A stretch of DNA of 64,000 nt from Sulfurivermis sp040755915 (GCA_040755915.1 JBFLWM010000037.1:1-64000), one strand, 5' to 3'. Counted from the first letter of the stretch, positions 1 through 8,779 are shown. Program-made: numbers and translations. The notes: generated by a model from the sequence alone, not told the origin.

Positions 1-62
1 GCCTGGCGCTTAGTCGCCTTGGTGTATTTCTCGAACCCCGTGGTCATGCTCAGTTGTTTCAT
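1..62 (-). CDS. IS5-family transposase, N-terminal fragment (runs off left edge)
   Basis: Only the first 20 codons lie in the window, reading leftward from an ATG preceded by a purine-rich ribosome site (GAGGACGGG). The start reads MKQLSMTTGFEKYTKATKRQ, which matches my recollection of how IS5-group DDE transposases begin (MKQ...FEKY.K.TRR). The rest of the protein, including the DDE residues, is outside the window, so integrity cannot be judged. It faces away from clpS. The family call rests on a short N-terminus and is therefore moderate. Confidence 0.6.
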   Translation of the reverse strand, partial: MKQLSMTTGFEKYTKATKRQ

Positions 63-106
63 TATTCCCGTCCTCGGCTCCGATCATGCGGTTGCAGGAT
101 CAGATC

Positions 107-127
107 GGGGACTTTTGCAGAAGTTCC
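107..127. repeat. Probable terminal inverted repeat of the IS5-type element
   Basis: Read outward, the sequence is GGAACTTCTGCAAAAGTCCCC, and it sits about 45 bp upstream of the transposase start, where an IS end should be. It is followed directly by CTAA (128-131), which fits the YTAR target preference known for IS5. The other end is off the window, so the repeat cannot be paired. Confidence 0.4.
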
Positions 128-225
128 CTAACCGTGGGTCGGGCCTGACATTGCTACAATGCCGCCACTTGGAAACGTCATTTCAAGTCTTTATGTTAGT
201 AACCGTGAGCGACAGGTAAGGAATC

Positions 226-549
226 ATGGCAGAGAGCGATCATCAGCACGGTGACCACCGCGACCTGGCGGTAGAAGAGGATCGCCCGCAACTCAAGCGC
301 CCGCCGATGTACAAGGTGGTGTTGCTGAACGACGACTACACACCCATGGAGTTCGTCGTACACATACTGGAAATTTTTTTCAACAAAGATCGCCCGACCG
401 CTACGCGAATCATGCTGGCGGTCCATACTGAAGGCAAGGGTGTTGCCGGTGTCTACAGTCGGGACGTTGCCGAGACCAAGGTGCAACAGGTCAACAGCTA
501 TTCCCGCAAGCACCAGCATCCGTTGATGTGTGCCATGGAGGCCGAATAG
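226..549 (+). CDS. clpS: ATP-dependent Clp protease adaptor ClpS
   Basis: A 107-residue adaptor that delivers N-degron substrates (Leu, Phe, Trp or Tyr at the N-terminus) to ClpAP in the cytoplasm. The N-terminal ~25 residues are the usual flexible extension. The core carries the N-degron pocket motif NDDYTPMEFV (residues 35-44), with the pocket His at about residue 67 (LAVHTEGKG). Length is normal for the family. The start has a good ribosome site (AGGTAAGGA). clpA follows 19 bp downstream, the standard clpSA pairing. The IS5-type end lies roughly 100 bp upstream, so its promoter may be partly IS-derived. Confidence 0.96.
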   Translation: MAESDHQHGDHRDLAVEEDRPQLKRPPMYKVVLLNDDYTPMEFVVHILEIFFNKDRPTATRIMLAVHTEGKGVAGVYSRDVAETKVQQVNSYSRKHQHPLMCAMEAE

Positions 550-568
550 GTCTTAAAGAGAGGCTACC

Positions 569-2833
569 ATGCTGACCAAAGAACTGGAGTTTACGCTCAA
601 TCAGGCCTTCAAGGCGGCCCGTGAGCAGCGTCATGAGTTCATGACGGTGGAGCACCTGCTGCTGGCGCTGCTCGAAGAGCCAACCGCGTCCGCGGCGCTC
701 AAGGCCTGTGGCGCCAACATGGAGCAGTTGCACAACGACCTGGTCGGCTTCATCGACGATACCGTGCCGCTGTTGACCCCGGACAGCGAACGCGAGATTC
801 AGCCCACCCTCGGTTTCCAGCGCGTGCTGCAGCGCGCGGTGTTTCACGTGCAGGCTTCGGAGCGCAAGGAGGCCAACGGCGCCAACGTGCTGGTGGCGAT
901 GTTCTCCGAGCAGGAATCGCAGGCGGTGTACTTCCTCAACCAGCAGAACATCACCCGTCTGGATGTAGTCAATTACATTTCCCACGGCATCTCCAAGCTG
1001 AGTGGCGAGGGTGAGGAAGAGGCGGCGCGTCCCAGCGACGAAGAGGGCGGCGCCGACACGGCGCAGAAGCCGCTGGAGGCCTATGCCTCCAACCTCAACG
1101 TACTGGCACGGCAGGGCAAAATCGATCCGCTGATCGGCCGTGCCCACGAGATCGAGCGCACCATCCAGGTGTTGTGCCGCCGCCGCAAAAACAATCCGTT
1201 GTTTGTCGGCGAGGCCGGTGTGGGCAAGACCGCACTGGCCGAGGGGCTGGCCAAGAAGATCGTCGACGGCGAGGTGCCGGAGGTGCTGGCTCACAGCACG
1301 GTTTATTCACTCGATCTCGGCGCGCTGCTCGCCGGTACCAAGTACCGGGGCGATTTTGAGAAACGCCTCAAGGCAGTGCTGGCCCAGCTCAAGAAGGAGC
1401 ACGGCGCCATCCTGTTCATCGACGAGATCCACACCATCATCGGTGCCGGTGCCGCCTCGGGTGGAGCGATGGACGCCTCCAACCTGATCAAGCCGGTGCT
1501 GGCCAACGGCGATCTCAAGTGCATCGGCTCCACCACCTATCAGGAATACCGCGGCATCTTCGAGAAGGACCGCGCCCTGGCGCGTCGCTTCCAGAAGATT
1601 GATGTGCCGGAGCCGACGGTGGAGGAGACCGTGCAGATCCTCGAGGGCCTCAAGAGCCGCTTCGAGGAGCACCACGACGTCAAGTACACCAAGGCGGCAC
1701 TGCGCTCTGCAGCGGAGCTGGCGGCACGCTATATCAACGACCGCCACCTGCCGGACAAGGCCATCGACGTCATCGATGAGGCCGGCGCCAATCAGCGCAT
1801 GCTGCCGCCCTCGAAGCGCAAGAAGACCCTGGGCGTGAAGGACATCGAGGCGGTGGTGGCGAAGATTGCGCGCATTCCGCCCAAGAGCGTGTCGGCCTCG
1901 GACCGCGAGAGCCTGAAGAATCTGGAGCGGGACCTCAAGCTGATGATCTTCGGTCAGGATGAGGCCATCACCACCCTGGCCTTGGCCATCAAGATGGCCC
2001 GTTCCGGTCTTGGCACCGAGCAGAAGCCCATTGGTTCGTTCCTGTTCGCCGGTCCCACCGGCGTGGGCAAGACCGAGGTGACGCGCCAGCTGGCCAGCAT
2101 CCTGGGCATCGAGCTGGTGCGCTTCGACATGTCCGAATACATGGAGCGCCATACGGTGTCGCGCCTCATCGGTGCGCCGCCGTGCTACGTGGGATTCGAC
2201 CAGGGTGGTCTTCTCACCGAGGCAATCACCAAGCATCCCCATGCCGTGCTGCTGCTGGACGAGATCGAAAAGGCCCATCCGGATGTGTTCAACCTGTTGC
2301 TGCAGGTGATGGACCACGGCACGCTGACCGACAACAACGGCCGCAAGGCGGACTTCCGCAACGTCATTCTGGTGATGACCACCAATGCCGGCGCGGAACA
2401 GACCAGTCGCCGCTCCATTGGCTTTGCCGAGCAGGACCACAGCACCGACGGCATGGAGGTGATCAAGAGGATGTTCACCCCCGAGTTCCGCAATCGCCTC
2501 GATGCGGTGATCCAGTTCCAGCCGCTGGATGAGGAAAACATCAAGCATGTGGTGGACAAGTTCATCATGGAGCTGGAGACCCAGCTGGAGCAGAAGGGTG
2601 TCACTCTGGAGGTCGATGCTGCTGCCCGCCGCTGGCTGGCCAGGAATGGCTACGATCCGCAGATGGGCGCCCGACCCATGGCGCGAGTCATCAAGGAGAA
2701 ACTGAAGAAGCCGATGGCGGAGGAACTGCTATTCGGCAAGCTGGAAGGCGGCGGCCACGTCCTGGTGAGCGAGCAGGGCGACGAGCTGACCTTCGAGTTC
2801 GAGGGCAAGAAGGAGGCCGCGCTGGTGGATTGA
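569..2833 (+). CDS. clpA: ATP-dependent Clp protease ATP-binding subunit ClpA
   Basis: A 754-residue hexameric AAA+ unfoldase that feeds substrates into ClpP. Order: Clp N-domain (about 1-145, with the double Clp repeat), an acidic linker, a first AAA+ module with Walker A GEAGVGKT near residue 214 and Walker B LFIDEIHT, and a second module with Walker A GPTGVGKT near residue 495 and VLLLDEIEKAHPD. A ClpP-docking loop of the IGL/IGF type is visible as SRRSIGFAEQD. Length is typical (about 750). The ribosome site is AAAGAGAGG. It is co-transcribed with clpS and ends at a strong intrinsic terminator. Confidence 0.97.
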   Translation: MLTKELEFTLNQAFKAAREQRHEFMTVEHLLLALLEEPTASAALKACGANMEQLHNDLVGFIDDTVPLLTPDSEREIQPTLGFQRVLQRAVFHVQASERKEANGANVLVAMFSEQESQAVYFLNQQNITRLDVVNYISHGISKLSGEGEEEAARPSDEEGGADTAQKPLEAYASNLNVLARQGKIDPLIGRAHEIERTIQVLCRRRKNNPLFVGEAGVGKTALAEGLAKKIVDGEVPEVLAHSTVYSLDLGALLAGTKYRGDFEKRLKAVLAQLKKEHGAILFIDEIHTIIGAGAASGGAMDASNLIKPVLANGDLKCIGSTTYQEYRGIFEKDRALARRFQKIDVPEPTVEETVQILEGLKSRFEEHHDVKYTKAALRSAAELAARYINDRHLPDKAIDVIDEAGANQRMLPPSKRKKTLGVKDIEAVVAKIARIPPKSVSASDRESLKNLERDLKLMIFGQDEAITTLALAIKMARSGLGTEQKPIGSFLFAGPTGVGKTEVTRQLASILGIELVRFDMSEYMERHTVSRLIGAPPCYVGFDQGGLLTEAITKHPHAVLLLDEIEKAHPDVFNLLLQVMDHGTLTDNNGRKADFRNVILVMTTNAGAEQTSRRSIGFAEQDHSTDGMEVIKRMFTPEFRNRLDAVIQFQPLDEENIKHVVDKFIMELETQLEQKGVTLEVDAAARRWLARNGYDPQMGARPMARVIKEKLKKPMAEELLFGKLEGGGHVLVSEQGDELTFEFEGKKEAALVD

Positions 2834-2854
2834 GCTGCCAGCTGTCGAGGCAAA

Positions 2855-2890
2855 CAAAAACGCCCGGTGGTCTCCCACCGGGCGTTTTTT
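2855..2890. terminator. Strong bidirectional intrinsic terminator between clpA and infA
   Basis: A perfect 10-bp stem (CGCCCGGTGG / CCACCGGGCG) with a TCTC loop has an A-run on the left and a T6 run on the right. It can therefore stop rightward clpA transcription and leftward infA transcription. Confidence 0.92.
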
Positions 2891-2968
2891 ATCGTGTCTG
2901 GTACGAGGCGTCAGCGCAAACCGGGACAGGGATCCGTCTCTGGCCCGCGGTGCCTCGTTCCTGTCTTC

Positions 2969-3187
2969 TCAGCGGGCGCGGAAGGTGATACGGCCCTTGG
3001 TCAGGTCATAGGGGGTGACCTGGACGGTGACCTTGTCGCCGGTGAGGATACGGATGTAATGCTTGCGCATCTTGCCGGAGATGTGGGCGGTGATGATGTG
3101 GCCGTTCTCCAGCTCTACGCGGAACATGGTGTTGGGCAGGGTCTCGATGACCGTGCCTTCCATTTCAATGCCTTCTTCCTTCGCCAT
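2969..3187 (-). CDS. infA: Translation initiation factor IF-1
   Basis: A 72-residue S1/OB-fold protein that binds the ribosomal A site during initiation. It starts MAKEEGIEMEGTVIETLPNT and has the family block FRVELENGHIITAHISGKMRKHYIRI, ending in RITFRAR as infA products do. Full length. It is the last gene of the leftward bpt / 77-aa ORF / infA group, with a 184-bp upstream spacer that probably holds its own promoter. The clpA-infA proximity matches many gammaproteobacteria. Confidence 0.97.
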   Translation of the reverse strand: MAKEEGIEMEGTVIETLPNTMFRVELENGHIITAHISGKMRKHYIRILTGDKVTVQVTPYDLTKGRITFRAR

Positions 3188-3371
3188 ACGGTGTTGCTTG
3201 CGCCTCGCTCGAAAGGGGATGCCGGGCGTGTGGTGGACTTGATGGAACCACAGGCCAGTAATTAGCCCGCTAGTGTGCCTTATTTTGCGTTACAAGGCAA
3301 AGATTTATCCCTGTCGAGGGAAGAGGGCTACACGCCGGCCATGGGGCCGGCCGCTGTAACCGCCATGGCGT

Positions 3372-3605
3372 TCAGCCGGCGGCCCGCTGCCAGATCAGCC
3401 GTGTCCAGGCCACATGGGGATGCACGACCTCTTCGGTCAGCACGATCTCCATTCCCAGACGCTCCCGCAGGGTGCCGCGGGCGGCATCGGCAGGGAGGTC
3501 GGCCTCCAGGGCGTGGTAATGGCGATGGTTGAGGTAGAGCAGGTTGGGGCGGTAGCCATGTTCCCGCTCGAAGGTGTGGGCCAGCCGATAGACGAAGCTA
3601 AGCAT
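3372..3605 (-). CDS. Small conserved-looking protein of unknown function (77 aa)
   Basis: A 77-residue leftward ORF between bpt and infA. It has a strong ribosome site (GAGGAGGCAGC before the ATG). Soluble, with no signal peptide, membrane segment or recognised motif. Notable parts are an aromatic/His-rich stretch (LLYLNHRHYHALEADLP) and a C-terminal VVHPHVAWTRLIWQR. Starting 53 bp after bpt suggests co-transcription. I do not recognise the family. Its good Shine-Dalgarno and normal GC-rich codon use support it as real. Confidence 0.7.
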   Translation of the reverse strand: MLSFVYRLAHTFEREHGYRPNLLYLNHRHYHALEADLPADAARGTLRERLGMEIVLTEEVVHPHVAWTRLIWQRAAG

Positions 3606-3658
3606 GCTGCCTCCTCTGCATGGTGTTGAGTGACCATGCTGCCTGTAAGTGTAGGCGG

Positions 3659-4396
3659 TCAGCGCTCCAATGCGAGCTTCTGCCAGCCGCCACTTCTGTA
3701 GACCTCCAGGGGGCGGAAACGTTTCTTGTAGGCCATGCGCGGCGACTCATTGATCCAGTAGCCTAGATAGATATAGGGCAGGTTGCGCCAGCGCGCCTCT
3801 TCCACCTGCCACAGCACCGCATGGGTGCCCAGGCTGCGACTGGCCTCGTCCGGGTCGAAAAACGTGTAGACGGCGGAGAGGCCGTCACTCATCAGGTCGA
3901 CGACGGCGACCATCAGCAGACGCCCCTGGAGGCGGAACTCCACGAAGCGGGTATCCATCCAGCGGCTGCCGAGAAACTCCAGGTAGCGCGCCGGGTCGTC
4001 GACGTCCATGCCGCCGTCGGCATGGCGGCTGTGGATGTACTTGCGGTAGAGCTGATAGTGCTCTTCATGGTATTCCGCGGGCAGCACCGAAACGGCGAGG
4101 TCACGGTTGCGCTGCCAGGCGCGGCGCTGGCTGCGGTCCGCTGAGAATTCCGCCACAGGGATGCGTGCCGGGCGGCAGGCGTCACAGGTGGGGCAGCGCG
4201 GCCGGTAGACATAGTTGCCGCTGCGGCGAAAACCCAGCTCGGCCAGCACGCTGTACAGCGACGGGCTCATCGGTGAGTGCGGATCGGCAAACAGGGTGAC
4301 CGCCTCGCGCTCGGGCAGGTAGCTGCATTCGTGCGGCGGGCTGGCGTAGAACACCAAATCGGCCGGCAGAACGGAAAAGGCGTGGGGACTGGTCAT
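3659..4396 (-). CDS. bpt: Aspartate/glutamate leucyltransferase Bpt (bacterial ATE-type)
   Basis: A 245-residue aminoacyl-tRNA-protein transferase. Known family role: moves Leu from Leu-tRNA onto proteins with N-terminal Asp or Glu, creating a ClpS-recognised degron. The N-terminal ATE domain shows HECSYLPEREA and a Cys-rich segment RCPTCDACRPARI (about 67-79). The C-terminal domain shows YIHSRHADGGMDVDDP and YIYLGYWINESPRMAYKKRF, both typical of Bpt/Ate. Length is standard. Having clpS, clpA and aat within 8 kb supports the N-degron role. An older name is arginyl-tRNA-protein transferase (Ate), but the bacterial form uses leucine. Confidence 0.93.
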   Translation of the reverse strand: MTSPHAFSVLPADLVFYASPPHECSYLPEREAVTLFADPHSPMSPSLYSVLAELGFRRSGNYVYRPRCPTCDACRPARIPVAEFSADRSQRRAWQRNRDLAVSVLPAEYHEEHYQLYRKYIHSRHADGGMDVDDPARYLEFLGSRWMDTRFVEFRLQGRLLMVAVVDLMSDGLSAVYTFFDPDEASRSLGTHAVLWQVEEARWRNLPYIYLGYWINESPRMAYKKRFRPLEVYRSGGWQKLALER

Positions 4397-4505
4397 GGAG
4401 AAAACATAACACAGGAATCACGCGCCGCCTCCACGCGCGTTGTGTGGGTTTGCCGCGGGAAACAGGCTACCATGTAGCACTATTTTTAGTCAGGCAGCAC
4501 TGGGC

Positions 4506-6122
4506 ATGTTACGACTCACCGAAATCCGGCTCCCGCTCGAACACGTCGAGGATGATCTCCGCAACGCCGTCGTGCAGCGCCTTGGCATCGCGTCGCAGGC
4601 GCTGCATGGCGTGCATGTCGCCCGCCGTGGCTACGATGCGCGCAAGCGCGGCCACATCGTATTCATCTACACGCTGGATGTGGAGGTGGACGGTGAGGCC
4701 GCGCTGTTGCAGAAATTTCATGCCGACCCCCATGTCAATCCTGCACCTGACGCCACCTATCAATTCGTCACGCAGGCTCCGGCACGCCTTGCCAGCCGCC
4801 CGGTGGTGATCGGCACCGGGCCGTGCGGCTTCATGGCCGGCCTGCTGCTGGCGCAGATGGGGTTTCGTCCCATCATCCTGGAGCGCGGCAAGGCGGTGCG
4901 TGAGCGCACCAAGGATACCTGGGCGCTGTGGCGCGAGGGCAAGCTCAACCCGGAATCCAACGTCCAGTTCGGCGAGGGCGGCGCCGGCACCTTCTCCGAC
5001 GGCAAGCTGCACAGCGGCATCAAGGATCCGCGCCATCTGGGGCGCAAGGTGCTGACCGAGTTCGTCGCGGCCGGTGCGCCGGAGGAAATCCTCTATATCA
5101 GCAAGCCGCACATCGGCACCTTCCGCCTGGTGAGCATGGTGGAAAAGATCCGCGCCAGCATCGAGGCGCTGGGTGGCGAGTTCCGTTTCAACAGCCGTGT
5201 CGACGACGTGGAAATCGCTGATGGTGCGATCAAGGCGCTGGTGCTCGCCGACGGTGAACGTATTGCCGCCGACCATGTGATCCTCGCCATCGGCCACAGT
5301 GCACGCGATACCTTCCGCATGCTGCATCGCCGTGGCGTGTATATCGAGGCCAAGCCGTTCTCCATCGGTTTTCGCATCGAGCACCCGCAGTCGATGATCG
5401 ACCGTTGCCGTTTCGGCCCGCAGGCCGGCCATCCGGAGCTGGGGGCCGCCGATTACAAGCTGGTGCACCATTGCAAGAATGGCCGTGCGGTATACAGCTT
5501 CTGCATGTGCCCCGGCGGCCAGGTGGTGGCCGCCACCTCGGAAGAGGGGCATGTGGTGACCAATGGCATGAGCCAGTATTCGCGCGCCGAGCGCAACGCC
5601 AACAGCGGCATCGTGGTCGGCATCACGCCGGAACAGGACTATCCCGGTGACCCGCTGGCGGGTATCGCCCTGCAGGAGCAACTGGAGGCGCGTGCCTTCG
5701 AGCTGGGCGGACGCAACTATCAGGCGCCGGGGCAACTGGTGGGTGACTTCCTCGCCGGGCGGCCGTCGACCGCCTTCGGCGAGGTGCAGCCGTCCTACAC
5801 GCCGGGCGTGCATCTCACCGACCTGAGCAGCGCCCTGCCGGACTATGCCATCGAGGCACTGCGCGAGGCGATCCCGGCCTTCGAGAAACAGATCCGCGGT
5901 TTTGCCCGCGCCGACGCCGTGCTCACCGGCGTGGAGACGCGCACCTCCTCGCCGATACGCATCCGCCGCGACGATGTCACCTTGCAGAGCCTCAACGTGC
6001 GCGGGCTGTATCCGGCCGGTGAGGGTGCCGGTTATGCTGGCGGCATCCTGTCGGCCGCGGTGGACGGCATCAAGGTGGCGGAAGCGCTGGCCCTGGACAT
6101 GGTGGCGCAGGCGTCGCAATGA
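4506..6122 (+). CDS. FAD-dependent dehydrogenase (COG2509-type, uncharacterised)
   Basis: A 538-residue flavoprotein. An N-terminal domain of about 95 residues (RLTEIRLPL.., with ARRGYDARKRG) precedes a Rossmann FAD site, PVVIGTGPCGFMAGLLLAQ. An internal FGEGGAGTFSDGKL block and the C-terminal GLYPAGEGAGYAGGI-type FAD motif follow. These mark the conserved dehydrogenase family found in many proteobacteria, whose substrate is unknown to me. The start is at MLRLTEIRL; an upstream in-frame extension would be unconserved. The stop overlaps the SpoU methyltransferase start by ATGA, so the two are translationally coupled. Confidence 0.85.
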   Translation: MLRLTEIRLPLEHVEDDLRNAVVQRLGIASQALHGVHVARRGYDARKRGHIVFIYTLDVEVDGEAALLQKFHADPHVNPAPDATYQFVTQAPARLASRPVVIGTGPCGFMAGLLLAQMGFRPIILERGKAVRERTKDTWALWREGKLNPESNVQFGEGGAGTFSDGKLHSGIKDPRHLGRKVLTEFVAAGAPEEILYISKPHIGTFRLVSMVEKIRASIEALGGEFRFNSRVDDVEIADGAIKALVLADGERIAADHVILAIGHSARDTFRMLHRRGVYIEAKPFSIGFRIEHPQSMIDRCRFGPQAGHPELGAADYKLVHHCKNGRAVYSFCMCPGGQVVAATSEEGHVVTNGMSQYSRAERNANSGIVVGITPEQDYPGDPLAGIALQEQLEARAFELGGRNYQAPGQLVGDFLAGRPSTAFGEVQPSYTPGVHLTDLSSALPDYAIEALREAIPAFEKQIRGFARADAVLTGVETRTSSPIRIRRDDVTLQSLNVRGLYPAGEGAGYAGGILSAAVDGIKVAEALALDMVAQASQ

Positions 6123-6901
6123 GTGTCTTCAAACACATCACTTCGGCCGACAATCCGCAGTTCAAGCAACTGAAGAAACTGGCGACGAGCGCGCGCGAGC
6201 GGCGCAAGGCCGGGCAGACGCTGCTTGACGGCGTGCACCTGCTGCATGCACTGGCCGATGCCGGCGGCAGCCCCGAACTGCTGGTGGTGCGCGAGGGGGC
6301 GCAGGAAGCGGCGGAGAACGGTGCCTGTCTGGCGCGCTTCCCACAGGTTGCGCAGGTGCTGCTGACACCGGCTCTGTTCGACGCCATTGCTCCGGTGGAG
6401 ACACCGACCGGTGTACTGGCGTTGCTGAACATTGCTGCACCGTCTCCCGGTGATCATCGTTGCGCGGTGTTGCTGGAGAATATCCAGGATCCGGGCAATC
6501 TCGGCAGCATCATCCGCACTGCGGCGGCCGCCGGCTGCGATGCGGTGTTTCTCTCCAGGGGCTGTGCCGAGGCCTGGTCGCCCAAGGCCCTGCGTGCCGG
6601 TATGGGCGCGCATTTCTCTGTCGCCATTTTCGAACAGCAGGATCTGGTCGATGTGGTGCGGAATTTTTCACTGGTACTCGCTACCCGGCTGGATGCCACG
6701 CATTCCCTCTACGATATCGATCTGCGCGGCACGGTAGCCTTTCTGTTCGGCAATGAAGGTGCCGGCCTGTCACCCGAGCTGTCGGCCTGTGCCACGCGGC
6801 AGGTGATGATACCGATGCCGGGCAAGGTGGAGTCCCTCAATGTCGCCGCGGCAGTGGCGGTGTGCCTGTTCGAGAGGGTGCGGCAGCTCACCAGAGACTA
6901 A
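6119..6901 (+). CDS. SpoU/TrmH-family RNA 2'-O-methyltransferase
   Basis: A 260-residue SAM-dependent ribose methyltransferase. It has an N-terminal substrate-binding domain (FKQLKKLATSARERRKAGQ..LLDGVHLL) and a C-terminal SPOUT knot with the three SpoU motifs: LLENIQDPGNLGSIIRTA, AFLFGNEGAGLS and IPMPGKVESLNVAAAVAV. The rRNA or tRNA target cannot be assigned from sequence alone. It overlaps the FAD dehydrogenase upstream by 4 bp, and overlaps the end of convergent aat by 4 bp (CTAA). Confidence 0.9.
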   Translation: MSVFKHITSADNPQFKQLKKLATSARERRKAGQTLLDGVHLLHALADAGGSPELLVVREGAQEAAENGACLARFPQVAQVLLTPALFDAIAPVETPTGVLALLNIAAPSPGDHRCAVLLENIQDPGNLGSIIRTAAAAGCDAVFLSRGCAEAWSPKALRAGMGAHFSVAIFEQQDLVDVVRNFSLVLATRLDATHSLYDIDLRGTVAFLFGNEGAGLSPELSACATRQVMIPMPGKVESLNVAAAVAVCLFERVRQLTRD

Positions 6902-7572
6902 ACGGCGTATTGGCGGAGTAGCTCGATAAAACGCCGGCGCGGGATCTCTTCTGCACCGAGGCTGAGCAGGTGGTCGGTGGTGACCTGACAGTCGATGAGT
7001 ACCACCCCTTGTTCCTGCAGCCTGCGCACCAGATGCACGAAGGCCACCTTCGAGGCGTCGGTCTTGTGGCTGAACATGGATTCACCGTAGAACACGCGGC
7101 CCAGGCGGATGCCGTACAGGCCGCCTGCCAGTTCATTGCCATGCCAGCTCTCCGCCGAGTGGGCGTAACCCATCTCATGCAAACGGATGTAGGCCTGCTG
7201 CATCTCTTCGGTGATCCAGGTGCCGTTCTGGCCGCGACGCGGTGTCTCAGCGCAGGCGCGGATCACGCGGGCAAAGGCCGTATCGAAACGAACCTGATAG
7301 CTGCCCTTGTTGATGGTCTTGCGCAGGCTGCGCGCCACCTTGAGCTTGTCGGGAAACAGCACCGCGCGCGGGTCCGGCGACCACCACAGGATGGGCTGGC
7401 CGGGGCTGAACCAGGGAAAGATGCCGTGGCGATAGGCATTCAGGATGCGTTGCGGCGCCAGGTCGCCGCCCACGGCGAGGAGGCCGTCGGGCTCGTGCAG
7501 GGCATGCTCCACCGCTGGGAAGGCGTAGCTGCGATCACTGGGGTCCAGCCAGTAGGGGCCGCGGCCGGTCAT
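6898..7572 (-). CDS. aat: Leucyl/phenylalanyl-tRNA-protein transferase Aat
   Basis: A 224-residue enzyme that adds Leu or Phe from aminoacyl-tRNA to proteins with N-terminal Lys or Arg, the primary N-degron step read by ClpS. Family blocks are present: GLLAVGGDLAPQRIL, YRHGIFPWFS, ILWWSPDPRAVLFP, GTWITEEMQQAY, HSAESWHGNELAGGLYG and GESMFSHKTDASK. The ATG chosen gives normal length and lies in an ATGA overlap with the stop of the upstream FemAB-like gene, so a coupled pair is likely. Its stop overlaps that of the convergent SpoU gene. Confidence 0.96.
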   Translation of the reverse strand: MTGRGPYWLDPSDRSYAFPAVEHALHEPDGLLAVGGDLAPQRILNAYRHGIFPWFSPGQPILWWSPDPRAVLFPDKLKVARSLRKTINKGSYQVRFDTAFARVIRACAETPRRGQNGTWITEEMQQAYIRLHEMGYAHSAESWHGNELAGGLYGIRLGRVFYGESMFSHKTDASKVAFVHLVRRLQEQGVVLIDCQVTTDHLLSLGAEEIPRRRFIELLRQYAV

Positions 7573-8720
7573 GATGTCGTGTCGAGGTCTCTGAATGGCA
7601 GGTGTGTGCGCAGTTCGGCCATCTGTTGCTCCATCGCTACCTGCTCCTGGTGCAGGTAGCGGCCCACGGCGTCGGCAAAGCCGGTGTGGGCCAGGTAATG
7701 TGCCGACCACACCGGTGTCGGCTCGAAGCCGCGCCAGACCTTGTGTTCGCCCTGGGCGCCGGGCTCGAAACGCTGCAGACCGTGGCTGATGCAGTAGTCG
7801 ATGCCGGTATAGTAACAGGCCTCGAAGTGCAGGCTGTTGAATTCCTCCCGGCAACCCCAGTGGCGGCCGTACAGGGTGTCGCTGGAGCGCAGGTTGAGCG
7901 CCCCGGCCACGTACTCGCCTCGATGCCGGGCCAGCACCAGCACGATGTTGCGTGGCAGGTCATGGCCGATGGCCTGCATGAATTCCAGCGTCAACGTCGG
8001 ATAGCCGCCGCGCTTGTCGTAGGTACTCGCATAGAAGCGGTGAAACACGGCCCACTGTGCGGGACTGATCTCGTCGCCGTGCAGCACCTCGATTTCGATG
8101 CCGGTGTCGCGCACCCGGCGGCGCTCCTGTTTCACCTTCTTGCGCCGGTCGCGGGTGAAGCGCTCCAGGTAGTGATCGAACGATTCATAGCCGTGGTTGA
8201 ACCAGTGGTACTGGCAACCGGTGCGGCGCAGGAAGCCGTGTCGCTCCAGGGTGTCCATCTGCGCATCGTCGGGAAACAGCCAGTGCAGCGAGGAGGCGGA
8301 TTCCTCGCGCAGGAGTTCGTGCGCTCCCGCGATGAGTTGCTGTTCGACGTTGTCGCGCTCCACGCCAGGCATCACCACCAGGCGCGGGCCGGGGATGGGG
8401 GAGTAGGGGATGGTGGAAACCAGCTTGGGGTAGTAGCGCAGGCCGCTGCGCTGGTAGGCATCGGCCCAGGCCCAGTCGAACACCAGCTCGCCGTAGGAGT
8501 TGTCCTTCAGGTACATGGGCGCGGCACCGAGCAGGGTGCCGTCGTCGCCGCGCAGGACGAGATGGCGTGGTCGCCAGCCCCACTGGTCGCCGACGCAGCG
8601 GTGCTGCTCAAGGCCGGACAGAAATTCGTGGCGCAGAAAGGGATTGGCGATGCCCCCTTCCAGGGCATTCCAGGCGTCGGCGGGGATAGCCGAGAGTTCT
8701 CGCACCACTTGAATGGTCAT
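7569..8720 (-). CDS. FemAB/GNAT-fold acyltransferase, DUF482-type
   Basis: A 383-residue protein of the GNAT/FemAB-like family often annotated peptidoglycan biosynthesis/recognition or DUF482. Visible blocks: LVFDWAWADAYQRSGLRYYPK, RRKKVKQERRRV, DKRGGYPTLTLEFM, AGALNLRSSDTLYGRHWG and HFEACYYTGIDYCI. No signal peptide, so cytoplasmic. The start at MTIQVVREL was chosen because residues further upstream read through the terminator region. It is coupled to aat by an ATGA overlap, so it may act on aminoacyl-tRNA-derived substrates; that is inference from fold and context only. Confidence 0.8.
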   Translation of the reverse strand: MTIQVVRELSAIPADAWNALEGGIANPFLRHEFLSGLEQHRCVGDQWGWRPRHLVLRGDDGTLLGAAPMYLKDNSYGELVFDWAWADAYQRSGLRYYPKLVSTIPYSPIPGPRLVVMPGVERDNVEQQLIAGAHELLREESASSLHWLFPDDAQMDTLERHGFLRRTGCQYHWFNHGYESFDHYLERFTRDRRKKVKQERRRVRDTGIEIEVLHGDEISPAQWAVFHRFYASTYDKRGGYPTLTLEFMQAIGHDLPRNIVLVLARHRGEYVAGALNLRSSDTLYGRHWGCREEFNSLHFEACYYTGIDYCISHGLQRFEPGAQGEHKVWRGFEPTPVWSAHYLAHTGFADAVGRYLHQEQVAMEQQMAELRTHLPFRDLDTTS

Positions 8721-8737
8721 GGCCGGGCCGAAAAATG

Positions 8738-8763
8738 AAAAAACCCGCCGAGGCGGGTTTTTT
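8738..8763 (-). terminator. Intrinsic terminator downstream of the Bax-inhibitor-1 gene
   Basis: CCCGCC-GA-GGCGGG hairpin flanked by A6 and T6, so it can work in both directions. It lies between the stop of the leftward BI-1 family gene and the start of the FemAB-like gene. Confidence 0.88.
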
Positions 8764-8779
8764 CCGGTTGGGGCTGGAT

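Noticed and set aside
145..160. CTGACA and TACAAT as a clpS promoter
   Set aside because: The boxes are only 4 bp apart, incompatible with sigma-70 spacing, and no better -35 was found.
4509..6119. A 536-codon open frame antisense to the FAD dehydrogenase
   Set aside because: Shadow of a high-GC gene; the plus strand has a FAD motif and coupled neighbour.
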